From positions 19,293,181-19,357,180 of the forward strand of contig CAIIXF020000010.1 of assembly GCA_903813345.2 (NCBI GenBank): DNA of 64,000 nt, read 5' to 3'. A program made the translations under genes and the position numbers. Numbering within the stretch: position 1 is the stretch's first letter; every line of letters begins with the position of its first letter. Source of the stretch: Owenia fusiformis. Taxonomy: Eukaryota > Annelida > Polychaeta > Sabellida > Oweniidae. Positions 21,126-33,135 of the stretch are shown piece by piece. Under the pieces are notes generated by a model. It worked only from the letters and a program-made list of their open reading frames with translations, searched no databases and was not told the origin of the DNA.

Positions 21126-24100
21126 ATGGAGGTTTCACAAGCCATCTTTTCCGGAGTAGTGCTTTTTCTTACATTTATTTGTAAGTATATATTCTAGATA
21201 CGGGGCTTCATTTAACCAATATTGCCCAAACAAACGTAAAATTTGATCGAATAACAAGAATTGGCATGTACTTGCATACCGGAAATAAAAAAAACTCGTA
21301 TAGAAAAGTACATCTTGGAAAGGGAACGTTGTAGTTAATAAAGATGTTTAAGTACTATCATGATCAGCTTAACATTCATTCATCCCGATGCCTTCACTTA
21401 AACCTAAAGTATATGTCAGTCCAGCACATAGCCCCTAGAAAAATACTAATTTTGAGATACCATTCCCTCTACATTTAGAGTGGTTATAAAAATCCTCGAT
21501 AGAAATATATATTTATATAATTGCTCCTTATTCAGGTAACTTGAAAGCCCTTTTAAAATTCCAAGAAACATTTTGAAAATCTTATTTTATCGTCTTGTCC
21601 TCATTAATATAAATACATGTAGACATGCCTTCTGAGGAGATATTTCTCGTGGCTGTAAGTTAAACTGATCAGTGATGAACTAAGAGCAAATAGTTCGACT
21701 TATTTCGACTCATCAAATTTCATTTTTCAGATATTGATGCCCAAACCATTTGCACTCCGTCCAGTCTTGGTGCAGGTAAGACAAAACAGAAATGGTAGTA
21801 TCCTTAACAATGTCGGGTACTTTATCCCGTATTCAGAATTTGAGATTACGTGTGCCCCTCAGGATCTAAGCTGATGGATCGTATTGTCGTTATATGCTTC
21901 GAACTTTTTCTTTAGTATCTGAAATAAGCATGCAGATGCATATATAAAATACATACAGTTACAAACAAAAAACAAACAAGCAAACAAACTTATTTTCCAG
22001 ACAATTACATTGGAAATAAGCGGGGCGTGAGTGCATTGAGCTTTGGAATGTTAAAATCTATTATACTTGATGACTACATTCTGCCAGCTGGGAAACTTAC
22101 AAAATTCGATTTTTCAACGTCATCGACATCACCAGGAGTGAAATTGCAGATCTGGAGACCTATAGAAGGATCATCTGTGTCGTTTAGACTCGTACACGAA
22201 ACTGTTCCAGCAATCACCACAGCTGGGCACTTAACAGTAAGTTTAGCATTAAGTTTAGGTTTGAAGATGGATGGAATGGAGGCGGAAGACGGGATCCTTG
22301 CCCTGGGCTCTTGTTTCAGACATTCTAGTTCGATATAGAAGTGGGGGATATATAATTGGACTAATCATTCGCACTATTTCTCATGCATTGGTAAAGGGCT
22401 TAACAAATCATTTGAATTTAACGTTTCAGGTTGATCCAGATAGCGTCTTCTACGTAGCAAACTGCGATAGGATCGGTTTCACAAACATCGCCGAAGCAAG
22501 TGCTATTTCTCATACATTCGCCCCTGATCAAGTGGGGAGTATAGCTAGCGTCTTTGAACACAGTGGCACCGTCCCTGTGGTAGGACAGGAGGTGGTATTC
22601 AATGTTGGCTCCTCTGATTCCCGAGCATTTGCTATTAAAGTACAGGTTAACACAAGTAAGTGTGAATACATCTTCCCTGACAATTCTGTTGAGATAGACG
22701 TCCTTTATTTAAACAAAAAGTAGAAATTATGGCTTATCCTGAACGAGTTGAAAGATCTAATTTTCTTAAATCCGCTTGTGATTCCAAACATTTATTTAAT
22801 CGGCATATATTACTTCAGTTTTGTCTCAATAAATAGGTTCCCAAGACCCCCTCAAAGGTCCACCTGGACCTCCTGGAGATATTGGTCCCCCGGGTGAAAA
22901 GGGAGATGTCGGAGAGCCTGGAGCAAAGGGAGAAACTGGTGCGAAGGGGCCAACTGGCACGCCTGGAACAAAGGGAGAATCGGTAGGTGCATCAGGGTCA
23001 TTTAATATGAAATTATTTTCTGTAAATAATGTAGTTTGAAAAATCACTCAAGTATAATATGACTATTTGCCTTTTTAAATTCAAAAGGGTGTATGGGCCC
23101 AGAGAAAATTGGGCCAAAAACATTTTCTAGAACCTCACTTAGTGTTTTGAAATGTTTGGAAATTCCAAAGTAAGAATGGAGTTCAATGAGATTTGAATCA
23201 AAATCTAGAAAATCTAGAAAAACGTGGCACGAACTAAAAACAATCTAATAAAAACATGATAATGTCATGACAAATAACCAAAATTATTTTATGAGACTTC
23301 ACTGCTGTGTTTTTCGTGGATTGACAAAATAGTGTTGTATTAAATGCAGTCTATGTTGAAAACAATCTGACCTCGATTTCTATGATTATACTAAAGGGCC
23401 TAAAGGGTGAAACGGGTCAACCTGGTTCAAAAGGAGACCAAGGGGCACGCGGAGACCAAGGACCGTCAGGCGAGAAAGGTGAAGCTGGGACCCCCGGTGA
23501 TCCTGGCCAGAAGGGCGATCCCGGTGCTCAGGGACCACAAGGGATTCAAGGGCCTAAAGGAGAGGCTGGAGCTGATAGTGGTCCACCTGGATCTCCTGGC
23601 GATACTGGCCCCAAGGGGGAGAAAGGTTCACTTGGTGAACGAGGAGAAACAGGAGAACCAGGTTAGCTATATATGCACGGGGTTTATGTCAGTAATCATC
23701 AGAAGTCCACTGCAATTTGAAGGCGTGATACATATTTCACTTGTCCCTTCTCAAGATTTGATACATAGTTTAATCTATGGGACGTCGGGTATTAAAATGA
23801 AGGTGGACTAATGGAACACTCACGATAACTAATTTTCACAAACCTGATCAGTTTCTAAATTACATACCGGTTTAGAACTGGTATTGCTTACAGTTTTGCT
23901 TGGTAGATATTTCAATGTTTTGGCGTTCACATGGTCCAACTGAACAAGAGGTTAACTTTATCAATGTTTTGTTCACATAGGCGTTAAAGGTGCTGATGGA
24001 GATACGGGTGCAAAGGGTATCAAAGGTGATTCTGGTGAGCCGGGTGACCCAGGAGCAGCAGGACTCAAGGGTGACGTTGGTCCTCAAGGTTCGAAAGGAG

Positions 24101-27100
24101 AACCTGGTCCACTTGGACCTGGTGCATATGGTATGTTTCTCTAGAATTAATCATTATAACCGATTACAACCTATTATCACCTATTATCGTTATCTTTTGG
24201 CATGGAAGTAGACTTTCCTTTTGAGTACGATTTAAATTAGATTACATAAATTTAGGTTTTTTATTCAGTCTGGGAATACTTTCATGAGAGAATGTATATC
24301 CCTCCCTCAAGTTATAAATACCAAATACTGGCTCCATGATCCATCCCTTAATGTAACAGGGGTACAGTAGACAATAACCCTGAGAAATAATCTTGATTTA
24401 CGTCATTAAAAATTCAAAATTCAGTCAAAGTAATATCATATTTGAAATCTACATCTAAAATTACATTTAGAAATGAGGTTTTAAAAAGGTGTTTATCAAC
24501 TTTGAAAAATTAATTTTCTTTGAAAATGTGTCTTCTAGCTCGGGGAGATTCCCCATAGACCCCATGCTATAAAATCACAAAAAATGAAATATCTTTTCTT
24601 TTAGTGGACAGATAATATTTTGCTTTACTGGACATATTTTCATTAGTATAAGTATCAGACGCATAAGGGTTATATGAAAATTGAGCCACTTAAATTGATA
24701 ATATTCAAGATTAGGGGAACTTTCTTATATACCTGCCATATTAATTGACCCGAATCAGCCACCTGGTGGTGAAACTGGTAACTACTTACTCGCATTTGGG
24801 TAATTGCAAGCTGTGGATATTTAATGGCCTTATGACCTACGACCTCTTCTGTTTGAAAAATCAGATGTAGTGGTATGCCCTATAGATGATAATAGTCTAC
24901 TCTTTTAATCTGAAGCGTTGCATCTTACTTCTATATTATAGATACAGATGAATGTGAAGTAAACAATGGTCTCTGTCGACAGACCTGCATCAATACATTC
25001 GGAAGTTATCATTGTGAGTGTGACCCTGGGTGGAAGCTAGACTCAAATGGACTCACTTGTTCAGATATAGACGAGTGTGCTTCAGATAATGGAGGATGCG
25101 AACAGACATGCACAAACACTGTTGGGAGTTTCCAGTGCTCTTGTAGCGATGCATTTAGGTTAGCTAACAACAAGCTCAGTTGTAATGGTAAGTTAGTTTC
25201 TTATTATGATGTTGGTGTTGATTGAACATTTATGTTTACTGCATTATATAAGGTTACTATAACAACCATTTCACCCACCCAACGATATTGAGCATTTTGT
25301 TGTTCTTTTGGTATATGATAACGATAAGTCAATCCTCAACTTTTATACTTCATATTTCATGACTTTTTGAACGTCCCTCGTATAATACTTAATCGACAAA
25401 GAAGCCCTTTCCGCCTAGTTTTGGCATTAATTTTGTCGGTGCTGTTTGATATCAAATATTTCTACTGGTGTCGACTGCCACGGCTGATATGATTATTTGT
25501 GGAATAAAATCATCGAATTATGACTTCCGTTTCTTCAGATTTCAACGAATGTAGCAGCGGCAATGGTGGTTGTAGTGGAACCCAGACATGCGCAAACACT
25601 ATCGGTTCTCGTCTTTGTCTTGAGAACGGTGGTTCCACCACAGGTGGGCAAGCAGGTTTGTATCAAATAGTTCCTCACCCTTGGAGTTAACTTGAATTCA
25701 TTTAGCATAGTGTCCAAACCTCGAAGATACGATTGCCTACACGAAATAAGGAAAAAAAGAAAAATCGTACCTTCGAGTATCCGACATTTTGTACCCGTGT
25801 AATCGAGCGTAATCTTATACTTATAAGTGAACTTCGCTTTCCATTGAAATTTTAGTGGGGAAGTCGATCTCTTTGTATTTTCATTATTTGAAGATGCATC
25901 AATTTGGGAACGTTTTATCTTTCGCATAGTTGGTTAATTGGACTACTTCAATTGTTTGTGGGCTTTAATGCGAATGCCAGCGATGTATCAAATCGGTTTT
26001 GACAATAAAAACATTTTTTAAAATGCTTTTGCGATCAAAAGGTCTATGGCACCTCAGTATGTTAAAGCTGAAAATAAAAGAAACACGGAGATAACATTAT
26101 TCTTATAAAACACCTGAGATAATAATATTGACTTGTTGCTCATTGCCGTGAGAAATTACAAAGGGAAGAAGATGGTTATATTCGTCATTTTACCTTTTCA
26201 ACCCTCCTTAAGGGAGTTCTTGAAGATCCGTGTTGGGATTGGCCAGGAAATAGTGTTTGGTCTCTGGCACACGTTGAAAAATGATTTACTGATTCACGTC
26301 ACAAAGAGTCTCAAATTCTTGTCTTGGTTAATGTAACTTTTTATGGCGGAACCGCAGGGATCGAGGGAGATAACACATATCTCTGTGAGGGATAAACCAT
26401 GTATTCAAAACCGATTGCACATAACAGGTGTATTCCACGCTTATTAAGCTTTTGGCTACATTCTACCTCTCGAGTTCCAAAATTTTCAAAAGTTTGAATT
26501 TTGTAACATTGATTTAAAAAAAATGTAAACTCAAAACTTGAATGATTTCTTTACAAAATAACTAATTGAAAGATTCGTAAACATTTTTGTAAAATGGGAG
26601 CGGATACCATCTTCGTTCACTCGGCTCCCGTCGGTCGATGAACGCAGTGAAGACCGAGCGTGCGAAGATGAGCGGATACAGATTACAGAATATCGACCCC
26701 GCTCCAAAGATGCACTATATAGTCTCGCACGTCATATACCTAGAACTCCAATGGGTATGGAATATTGATGCATTGTTCGTGTTTTAGGTGCATTGGGCAA
26801 CATCATGAGTGGTGACCTTGTTTTCGGCCTCCTCATATGGGCAGGGATACTAACTCTCTTGGTCTTCATACTCATCATTCTCGTGTGTGTCAAATGGTGT
26901 GAGAACAAACGAAGGGAAAAGATGTTGAGGTAAAATATAGTTTTCAGCATCACGTTTCTTATTGTTTATGTAACTGTACGTGTATATTGCTGGCATATAT
27001 TTCTAGTAAATTGTTTAAAAATACAAATAACATGTTTTATTAAACTTTTGTCCCACAGGCTTGCAAATATTTCAAAATGTTAGCTGTACTAATCATGAAA

Positions 27101-28905
27101 GATAGACGACTATTCTCCTGTGATGCCCATACGCTTTAAGCGTGCTGTTCAGAAGTGGTCTTGTTTTTCTTCTTAGTCTCACTGCAACTCAGTTTGAAGT
27201 GAACCCTTTGAAATGAACTCCAAACTGAGCCCAAATTCGCATTCCAGAAATATAATACACAAATGAGATGAAGAAGTGACCATAAATATTTTACATTCTT
27301 TGTAGGAGATATACATCACAATAAAGCAGTAAGTTTGCAGGTAATTTAGGATGATGGGACACAACGGTTGGGTGTGGTTCTTCAGTTTAATTCCGACACC
27401 CCATTTCTATCCTTACCCCTTAGACCCATCCCTTTAATCTCGTATTTATCCTTTTCAAGGCAATTTACAGATTTAACCTGAACCCCTTGGATCGTAGTGT
27501 ATTAGTGGTAATAAGTGCTATGTGAGAGCTCAAAAAAGTGGTAGACATAGGTGGCCAGGGGCCCGCCTCCTTGCCCTAGACGTGCCCAAAAATTGCCCAT
27601 TCCCACATTAACCGGTGTGAAAGAAATGATGGTCCCCAGGGATTATGGTCCCCTTTTTTAACGGCCCTTACTGGCCCTGATTGCATATAAAATAATGAGG
27701 GAAAGTGTTGTATTTAGGTCACCATATAAATCAATGGAGAGTAGGACCATAATTTGATAGGACCTCCTACCCTTTTACACCTGAAAATATAACCCAAGAT
27801 GATTGCCTCAAAGTCCCCAATTTTTCCCCGCACAAATGTTGATTTCCAGGATCAACTCTGCACCATCAATTATGGATTGAAAATGCCACTCATAACATTG
27901 TATCTAATCTATTAGCCCCATAGCTGATCATCATTGACTCAAAGTATCCCCAGTAGACCTTACCCATAACACCATCTATATAAAGCCTCGCAAAACTATC
28001 CTCATTTGCTTCAGGCGTAGAATAACATCAATAACGAACAAGGTGTCCGCTTGCAGAAGGAACGGCATCACGCATTCTGATATCCATCGGTATCATTTCC
28101 CGTTGCAACCAGCATTTGAAGACTAGAAATGCATGACATTGTTCATCCAAATGATCCACGCTATATTTATAACTCATCTGTATATTGTTTCTATTCGTAT
28201 ATTGTGTTGAAGCGTCAACTAATGTTCTGGGTATTGCCGAGATAGGCTAAATGATTTCGAAAGTGATGATGTTGTGGTTTTAAGTTTGACTCGTGGTTAA
28301 TAGGGGGTTACACATTTTAAGAGAACCTGTACCGAGCGTGTAATATTTCGACCCCCGGGATAACTGCCCCTCTCTCAACACTTTTCCAAGGATCTAACTT
28401 ACAATTATTTCCATATACCTTTATACTAAATCTGCAGTAAATGGTACAAATGGATGAACAAATCCATAGAGGACCATAATGCTACACGTTTACGTACAAG
28501 TTTTACAAACGTGTATCTTAACCTCCCCAAAATCAGACTCCCTACAACTACAAGGCCCAGTGGTTTGAAATATGATACTATGGAAGTTGACCTACACGTT
28601 TTTAAGAGAATCGTGAACGTATACAATTCAGAGATAATGTCTGGTATACTCAATCGAACAAGGGAAAACTACAAATGGCGAACTAATCCGTAGATGACAA
28701 TAATTCTACACGTTCACGTAAAAGTTCTCTTCAAAAACGTATAGCTTAACCTTTCGTCAATGTCAATGACCATGTTGTTCCTATATTTTCCAGACAATAC
28801 TACAGGCAAGATGCCATGGAAGTTAAATCGAACTTCAGCGACCCATACAGCGATGGAAACCACCCAGGATTTACCCTTCCTCGTCTCAGTATTGATAAAC
28901 GATGA
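21126..28905 (+). CDS. Membrane-anchored collagen/EGF protein, 11 exons, complete
   Basis: Exons: 21126-21180, 21731-21775, 22001-22236, 22430-22655, 22837-22982, 23397-23661, 23981-24130, 24942-25187, 25539-25655, 26788-26929, 28794-28905. All phases agree and sum to 1,740 nt (579 residues plus stop). Residues 1-22: signal peptide ([18 protein letters not shown]). About 34-188: an extracellular, probably beta-sandwich domain without a name I can give ([20 protein letters not shown]). About 192-372: some 58 Gly-X-Y triplets with one interruption (GADSGPP). About 373-456: two calcium-binding-type EGF repeats (DTDEC, DIDEC). 457-495: a third EGF (DFNEC) with only four cysteines. About 506-529: one transmembrane helix. 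A basic KRREK stop-transfer and a ~45-residue tail follow. I infer a trimeric cell-surface adhesion or scavenger-type receptor. The start lies five bases after an acceptor, so a noncoding exon precedes it. Confidence 0.87.
24371..24807 (+). mobile_element. MITE family 2, copy 1
   Basis: Runs from ACAATAACCCTGAGAAATAA to TTACTCGCATTTGGGTAATT, in the seventh intron of the collagen/EGF gene. It is collinear with 36091-36534 (TTGATTTACGTCATTAAAAA; GGGGAGATTCCCCATAGACC; CAGCCACCTGGTGGTGAAAC). Its left terminal repeat is damaged (GCGAGTAG missing). Confidence 0.75.
25722..25815 (-). mobile_element. Foldback-element family 1, fragment (copy C)
   Basis: ACGAAATAAGGAAAAAAAGA, AAATCGTACCTTCGAGTATC and GTAATCGAGCGTAATC match, in reverse orientation, the outer arm of the elements at 3704 and 40656. 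Only about 95 bp remain, inside the ninth intron of the collagen/EGF gene. Confidence 0.55.
27615..27781 (-). mobile_element. Core of the TCACCCCCTGG MITE, inverted copy
   Basis: GATTATGGTCCCCTTTTTTA, CGGCCCTTACTGGCCC and GGAGAGTAGGACCATAATTT match the reverse complement of the 7626-7920 core. The outer ~70 bp arms are missing, so this is a truncated or older subtype in the last intron of the collagen/EGF gene. Confidence 0.6.
28425..28700 (+). pseudogene. Decayed duplicate of the last exon of the collagen/EGF gene
   Basis: Two ~60 bp segments, GGACCATAATGCTACACGTT at 28471 and TGACAATAATTCTACACGTT at 28696, head two related tracts. Each continues with GTATCTTAACCT / GTATAGCTTAACCT. The second tract runs into the true last exon (ACAATACTACAGGCAAGATG then CCATGGAAGTT). 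The first runs into ACAACTACAAGGCCCAG and CTATGGAAGTTGACC, which looks like the same exon after decay. I infer a ~225 bp tandem duplication spanning the acceptor and the start of exon 11. Confidence 0.45.
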
Positions 28906-29050
28906 ACGCTTAAAACTTTACTTTTTATTATTTATCTGGACTACGACCACATTTCCCTTCCGAAAGTTTGGTATAGCCCAGTGACTGCTGATCAACACGA
29001 GAACCAACAATTATTGAATGAGTTCCATAAATGAATGACTGATGAATCAA

Positions 29051-29056
29051 AATAAA
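29051..29056 (+). terminator. Poly(A) signal of the collagen/EGF gene
   Basis: AATAAA lies about 145 bases after the stop codon in the sequence TCAAAATAAAACAATATTAC. Confidence 0.6.
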
Positions 29057-29059
29057 ACA

Positions 29060-31071
29060 ATATTACAGTGTTTTTGTTCTGAAATTTCAAAATGGTGGTT
29101 GTTTATCTGGTGAAGGCAGATAACCCTTACAAGGTTGTCGCCAGGATTTGAAATTAGGAGCTGAAAGTATAATATAGAGGACGAGGCAGATGGCTTTATA
29201 TAACTATCTTTGGACTTTCTTCAGGTCCCTGTTTCAACATACAACGGTTTTAGTTCCTAACGTCTAAAAATAAAGTGGCCATAAAGTCGCTTTATACTTT
29301 ACACAGATTTTGTATTGTAATCGTAAAGAGACGTTATGGACACCATGTATATTTCTGTAAATTGTTGCACTGGTGAGGCAACTTGCCTCCTCTGTATTGT
29401 GCCTGACTTCGCCCATGCCTTTTATTTTGATGTGTCCCGATTGCTGCCTTGTACTGTAGTATAGTGTAAATTGTAAATAAGTTAATTATATTCTGTGGTT
29501 GAGTGATAGGCATACCTGGAAATACAAGATATGGAACCCAAAAAGATTCTTATAATATATACTGTATAATCGTTATACAAGGTGTATACAAACCACACAC
29601 TTACAATATTGAATATAATAGATGATATTGATGTATAATAAAATATTTAATATCGTATAATATGATATGATACACCAGTGATATGGCATGCCATTAATTA
29701 TTAACAGTATGTGATAACTATAAATTATTTTTGTCTGAAGTCAGTGCTTTTAATTGTAATGGAAATAGTATTTGATTCACTAAAAACGACCTTACTTTCA
29801 CTTTAACTCAATGACACATCGATGTTTGGCGAAAACAAAAGCCCAAAGTGTGAGTTGAAAAAAACGATACCCCTAACAATTCCCCCGGCAATGCTCCTAG
29901 CCCCTAAACGGATGGGGATCGGTAAACATGGTACCGATATTCTGGTATCAGAATTTGCTTCTCAAAACATTCTCAGATGAATCAAACCCCCAAATGGTAA
30001 AAAAATATCCCAATCTACAGGAGTGCGTTTTCGTTGGCGATAACCGGAAGATCAATTCTCTGCGAAAAACTTCACTTCATTCAAATAGAATAAATAGGTG
30101 TAGTTTCACTTGGTCGTCTGTGAACGTTTGTGTTTCATTACCCCCCCCCCCCCCCAATACCCTCACACTGTTCCGAGTATATCGGGGAAACCCTCAATTG
30201 ATTGTTACACATTGGCAGGAATCCATCTAATATTCTTAAAGGCGAAAACTTGCAATAACGTCTACATAAACACAAAACACAAGGCAAATACACACTGCAC
30301 GAGCAATACCATGCAGTTATGATGCTTGATGAAGAGATAACTAGAGATCGTGCGCTACCTGTATGCGATTATTGGGAAACTCGTCCAAGAAATAAATTTA
30401 AATTCGGAATTCCTCCCTTCATTGGAAGGTTTTTTGGCATTACGGTGTCTTCAAGATTTATATATTTGTAAAAAATCAAAATATTTGAATTTTGAAATGT
30501 TTGGTTAATCCCACATTTTAGATATACGAGTACCTTTGTATGTGCACGGATGAGTTTTTCTGAAAAAATTTAACATTTCAAAAGTATATTCACGCCGGGT
30601 TTGGAAAATTGGACGAATGGGGGAAAGTAGGCTTTTTTGCTAGAAAATTTAACAAACCTGGAAGATTTATTTTTTATTTTGCAATTTATTGAATTGCTGA
30701 ATGGGCGCACGGTATAGTAAGACGCAAGGCCACCAACGTGCACACGTCAATGTTTTTGGTATAAATCAAGCAACAATGGTTTGTATGACCTGTTATCATA
30801 ATAAAAGTAATGCCATTGCTGACTTTATAGTTTCCATGAATTATTTAATTGAAAAGAATGGAACGGAAGGGACGGAGGGGGGGGGGGGGGCAGTGGTGGA
30901 TCCAGCAATTAACAAGGGGCCCAAAGTTTGAGTCTGGAAAAAAATTCCCCCAAAATTTTGAATAATTATGGCCCAGTTTTTCATATATTGGCCCAAAAAG
31001 GCGCATTTTTGCAATGAGGCCCTACAATTTTTTGCTAGATTATTATACACGACAATGAATTTTATAGCATA
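29060..31071. other. Intergenic, with C- and G-tracts
   Basis: No gene is supported. Features: a 15-base C run at 30141-30155, a 14-base G run at 30877-30890, and a repeat-like segment from about 30895 (GGATCCAGCAATTAACAAGG). That segment is diverged from one near 1899 (GGATCTAGAGACTAACAAGG) in the ZP intron. Confidence 0.5.
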
Positions 31072-31945
31072 CACTCCCCTCCATAAGTTTGGCAACCTTT
31101 TTTCCCCCATTGAACTACGTGTTAAAGCCTCTTTACCTTTGAATTTTTATTTGCTTAACCTGCGATGAAAATACTTATACTATTGTTGGAAACGTAATTT
31201 GACTTTAATTCCAATACCTCAAAATTTTCTCAATTTTTTTCCTCAATAACAGTAGGTCGAAAATTGATGATAAATTTGATGAATTTTTGAAAATCGTCAT
31301 TCCCATGTTAACCAATGGGAAATGGAGGTTTGCTGCAAGTCATATGACAGAATATCCATCCATCCGAGTCCTTGCAAAAAATACAAGTTAGGCAGGCAAT
31401 TGAATTTGCTAACTTTATTTAACAGAAAATTGATATGTTTCTTCAGGTTCAACAAAGTTATAGGGCTTTAAAGTCAAAATTGTTTTTCAAAAAGCCTCTC
31501 CCATTGAAATAACACAGGAGGCGAAAAATGATTTTCAAAAATGACTTTGAAGCGCTGTAACTTTAATATTCATCAAATAAACTAAACACTCAGTGTTCAA
31601 AAAAGTTAGACAATTCAATTTTCTATATAAAAATATTTTTTGCTGAATCTTTTACTGAAAAGATATCCTGATTTCTGATTTGCCCCGAACCCTCCATTTC
31701 CCATTGGATTACATGAGAATGACGATTTTCAAAAATTCATCAAATTTATCATCAATTTCCGACCTATTGTAATTGAGAAAAAAAATTGAGAAAATTTGGA
31801 GGTATTGGAAATAAAGTCAAGTTACGTTTCCGTCAATATTATAAGTTATTTCATCGCCGGTTAAGTAAATAAAAATTCAAACATAAAGAGGCTTTAACAC
31901 ATAGTTCAATGGGGAAAAAGGTTGCCAAACTTATGGAGGGGAGTG
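31072..31945. mobile_element. 874 bp full-length palindromic foldback element
   Basis: The left end CACTCCCCTCCATAAGTTTG and the right end CAAACTTATGGAGGGGAGTG are exact inverted repeats flanked by TA (31070-31071, 31946-31947). The arms pair all the way to a centre near 31508 (GCCTC..loop..GAGGC). Examples are CAATGGGAAATGGAGG against CCTCCATTTCCCATTG, and GACTTTAATTCCAATACCTC against GAGGTATTGGAAATAAAGTC. No coding sequence remains. TA duplication suggests a Tc1/mariner-driven MITE. Confidence 0.8.
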
Positions 31946-32530
31946 TACATAAAATAATGATGATGCTACTGGACTGTTTTTGTCCCGTATCCTGGTATCG
32001 ATGGGATCATGGGAAGTGTGAAAGTGTCACCTGTTTTCGCCTAATCAAAGACATATAGTCTAACTCTAAAACCTAAAAGCCTAATAAAGGCTAGAAAACA
32101 GTGAAGTTTTACTTGAAAATATACGAAAAATAGATTGATTTCATGTTTTGTTATATCCGGTTTCTTGAAACGTATTTTCGATAGTTACCGTATGCAACAG
32201 GCAACCTTGGGTTGACATGTTTAAAACTTTTAAATTTGAACTTACCGCCACCCGTGCTGTCAGTATAGGATTAAAAGTATTGCTTTTCATTGGGCAATAC
32301 CATAAATAAATTAGCCAATTTGACCTTATATGGAAAATCGATCGTACCATTCATAAAAACTATCAATAGTTTTTATTGAAACCTTGTGCATTACATTTCG
32401 GTATTTACTAGCAAATCGATACAATGTGATTCTTTCTTTGATATAATTCCAGAGTTTGTTCAAGAATTTAAGAGAACCTTGCAAAATCGAATGAAAACCC
32501 TAAGCGAAATAATGTCAATTAAGACATAGA

Positions 32531-32640
32531 CCCCGCCCATTTACTATAATCCTTCAATATTGACCAATTAGAAACATATGCTTTCATGAATAATAATTAG
32601 CCTCGTTCTGAATTTCTCAATCAAGGTCTAGGTAAATGGA
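32531..32640 (+). promoter_or_regulatory. Putative Ets1/2 proximal promoter
   Basis: A GC box (CCCCGCCC, 32531-32538) and a CCAAT motif (32564-32568) lie just upstream of the inferred first exon of the Ets gene. No TATA box is evident. Assignment rests on position and these two motifs only. Confidence 0.4.
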
Positions 32641-33125
32641 AAAGTAAATTTGAAACGAACGAGCAAGGCAACTTTCTCATCGAAATTTAGCACTTTTCGT
32701 GCATTTATTGAAGTTCTACTTTTTGAACGGCTAAGGTGGACATCTGAGAACGGCAAGGTGTCACGAATGTCATTGTGTAGTCGTCAAAAGGCTTGCAATA
32801 TCCTGCAAAGGTTCAACTTCAGCAACAGGTACTCTTCACGATCAAGAAATCACGGTTGCTGAAAATCCGCCAGTTCGAGACGTGCTGCTCCCCTTAATTG
32901 GAGCCTGGGACTAGTAACAACTTAAGTAGTAAGTAAATTAATATTCTAACTTACGACTGGACAACTGTTAGCATCTATGATGCTGAAATACATGTTCAAT
33001 TCACGTGTTTTATAATGTATATTTTTGCCTAGTCGAATTCACAATTTTCAACATGGCCGTCAATTTTCACTGAACTTGAATTCTGATTTTGGATGTTTGG
33101 TTTGTTTATTTAGGTGTTCCAGGCC
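32641..33125 (+). other. Ets1/2 5'UTR: exon, intron and leader
   Basis: The first exon ends at 32828 (AGCAACAG|GTACTC); the next begins at 33114 after TTTGTTTATTTAG. In the main reading frame the spliced leader has a TAG upstream and no ATG before 33126, so translation starts at 33126. The first-exon 5' end is uncertain. Confidence 0.5.
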
Positions 33126-33135
33126 ATGGATCTAG
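32767..33135 (+). promoter_or_regulatory. Upstream ORF overlapping the Ets1/2 start codon
   Basis: An ATG at 32767 in the first exon opens a 27-codon frame that passes the inferred 32828/33114 splice and stops at TAG 33133-33135, a few bases after the main ATG at 33126. An overlapping uORF of this kind normally lowers translation of the main frame. It depends on the inferred splice junction. Confidence 0.45.

Noticed and set aside
30841-31110. 89-residue minus-strand frame
   Set aside because: It runs through a G tract and a repeat-like segment and ends inside the foldback element; no protein-like features.
32650-32862. 70-codon frame as a separate protein
   Set aside because: It has no ATG at its beginning, crosses a good splice donor at 32829, and is better explained as 5'UTR with an uORF from 32767.
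33114-33125. Start of the Ets protein at GTG 33114
   Set aside because: This GTG is the first codon after a splice acceptor. Read upstream through the splice, the frame meets TAG with no ATG, so the ATG at 33126 in strong context is the start.
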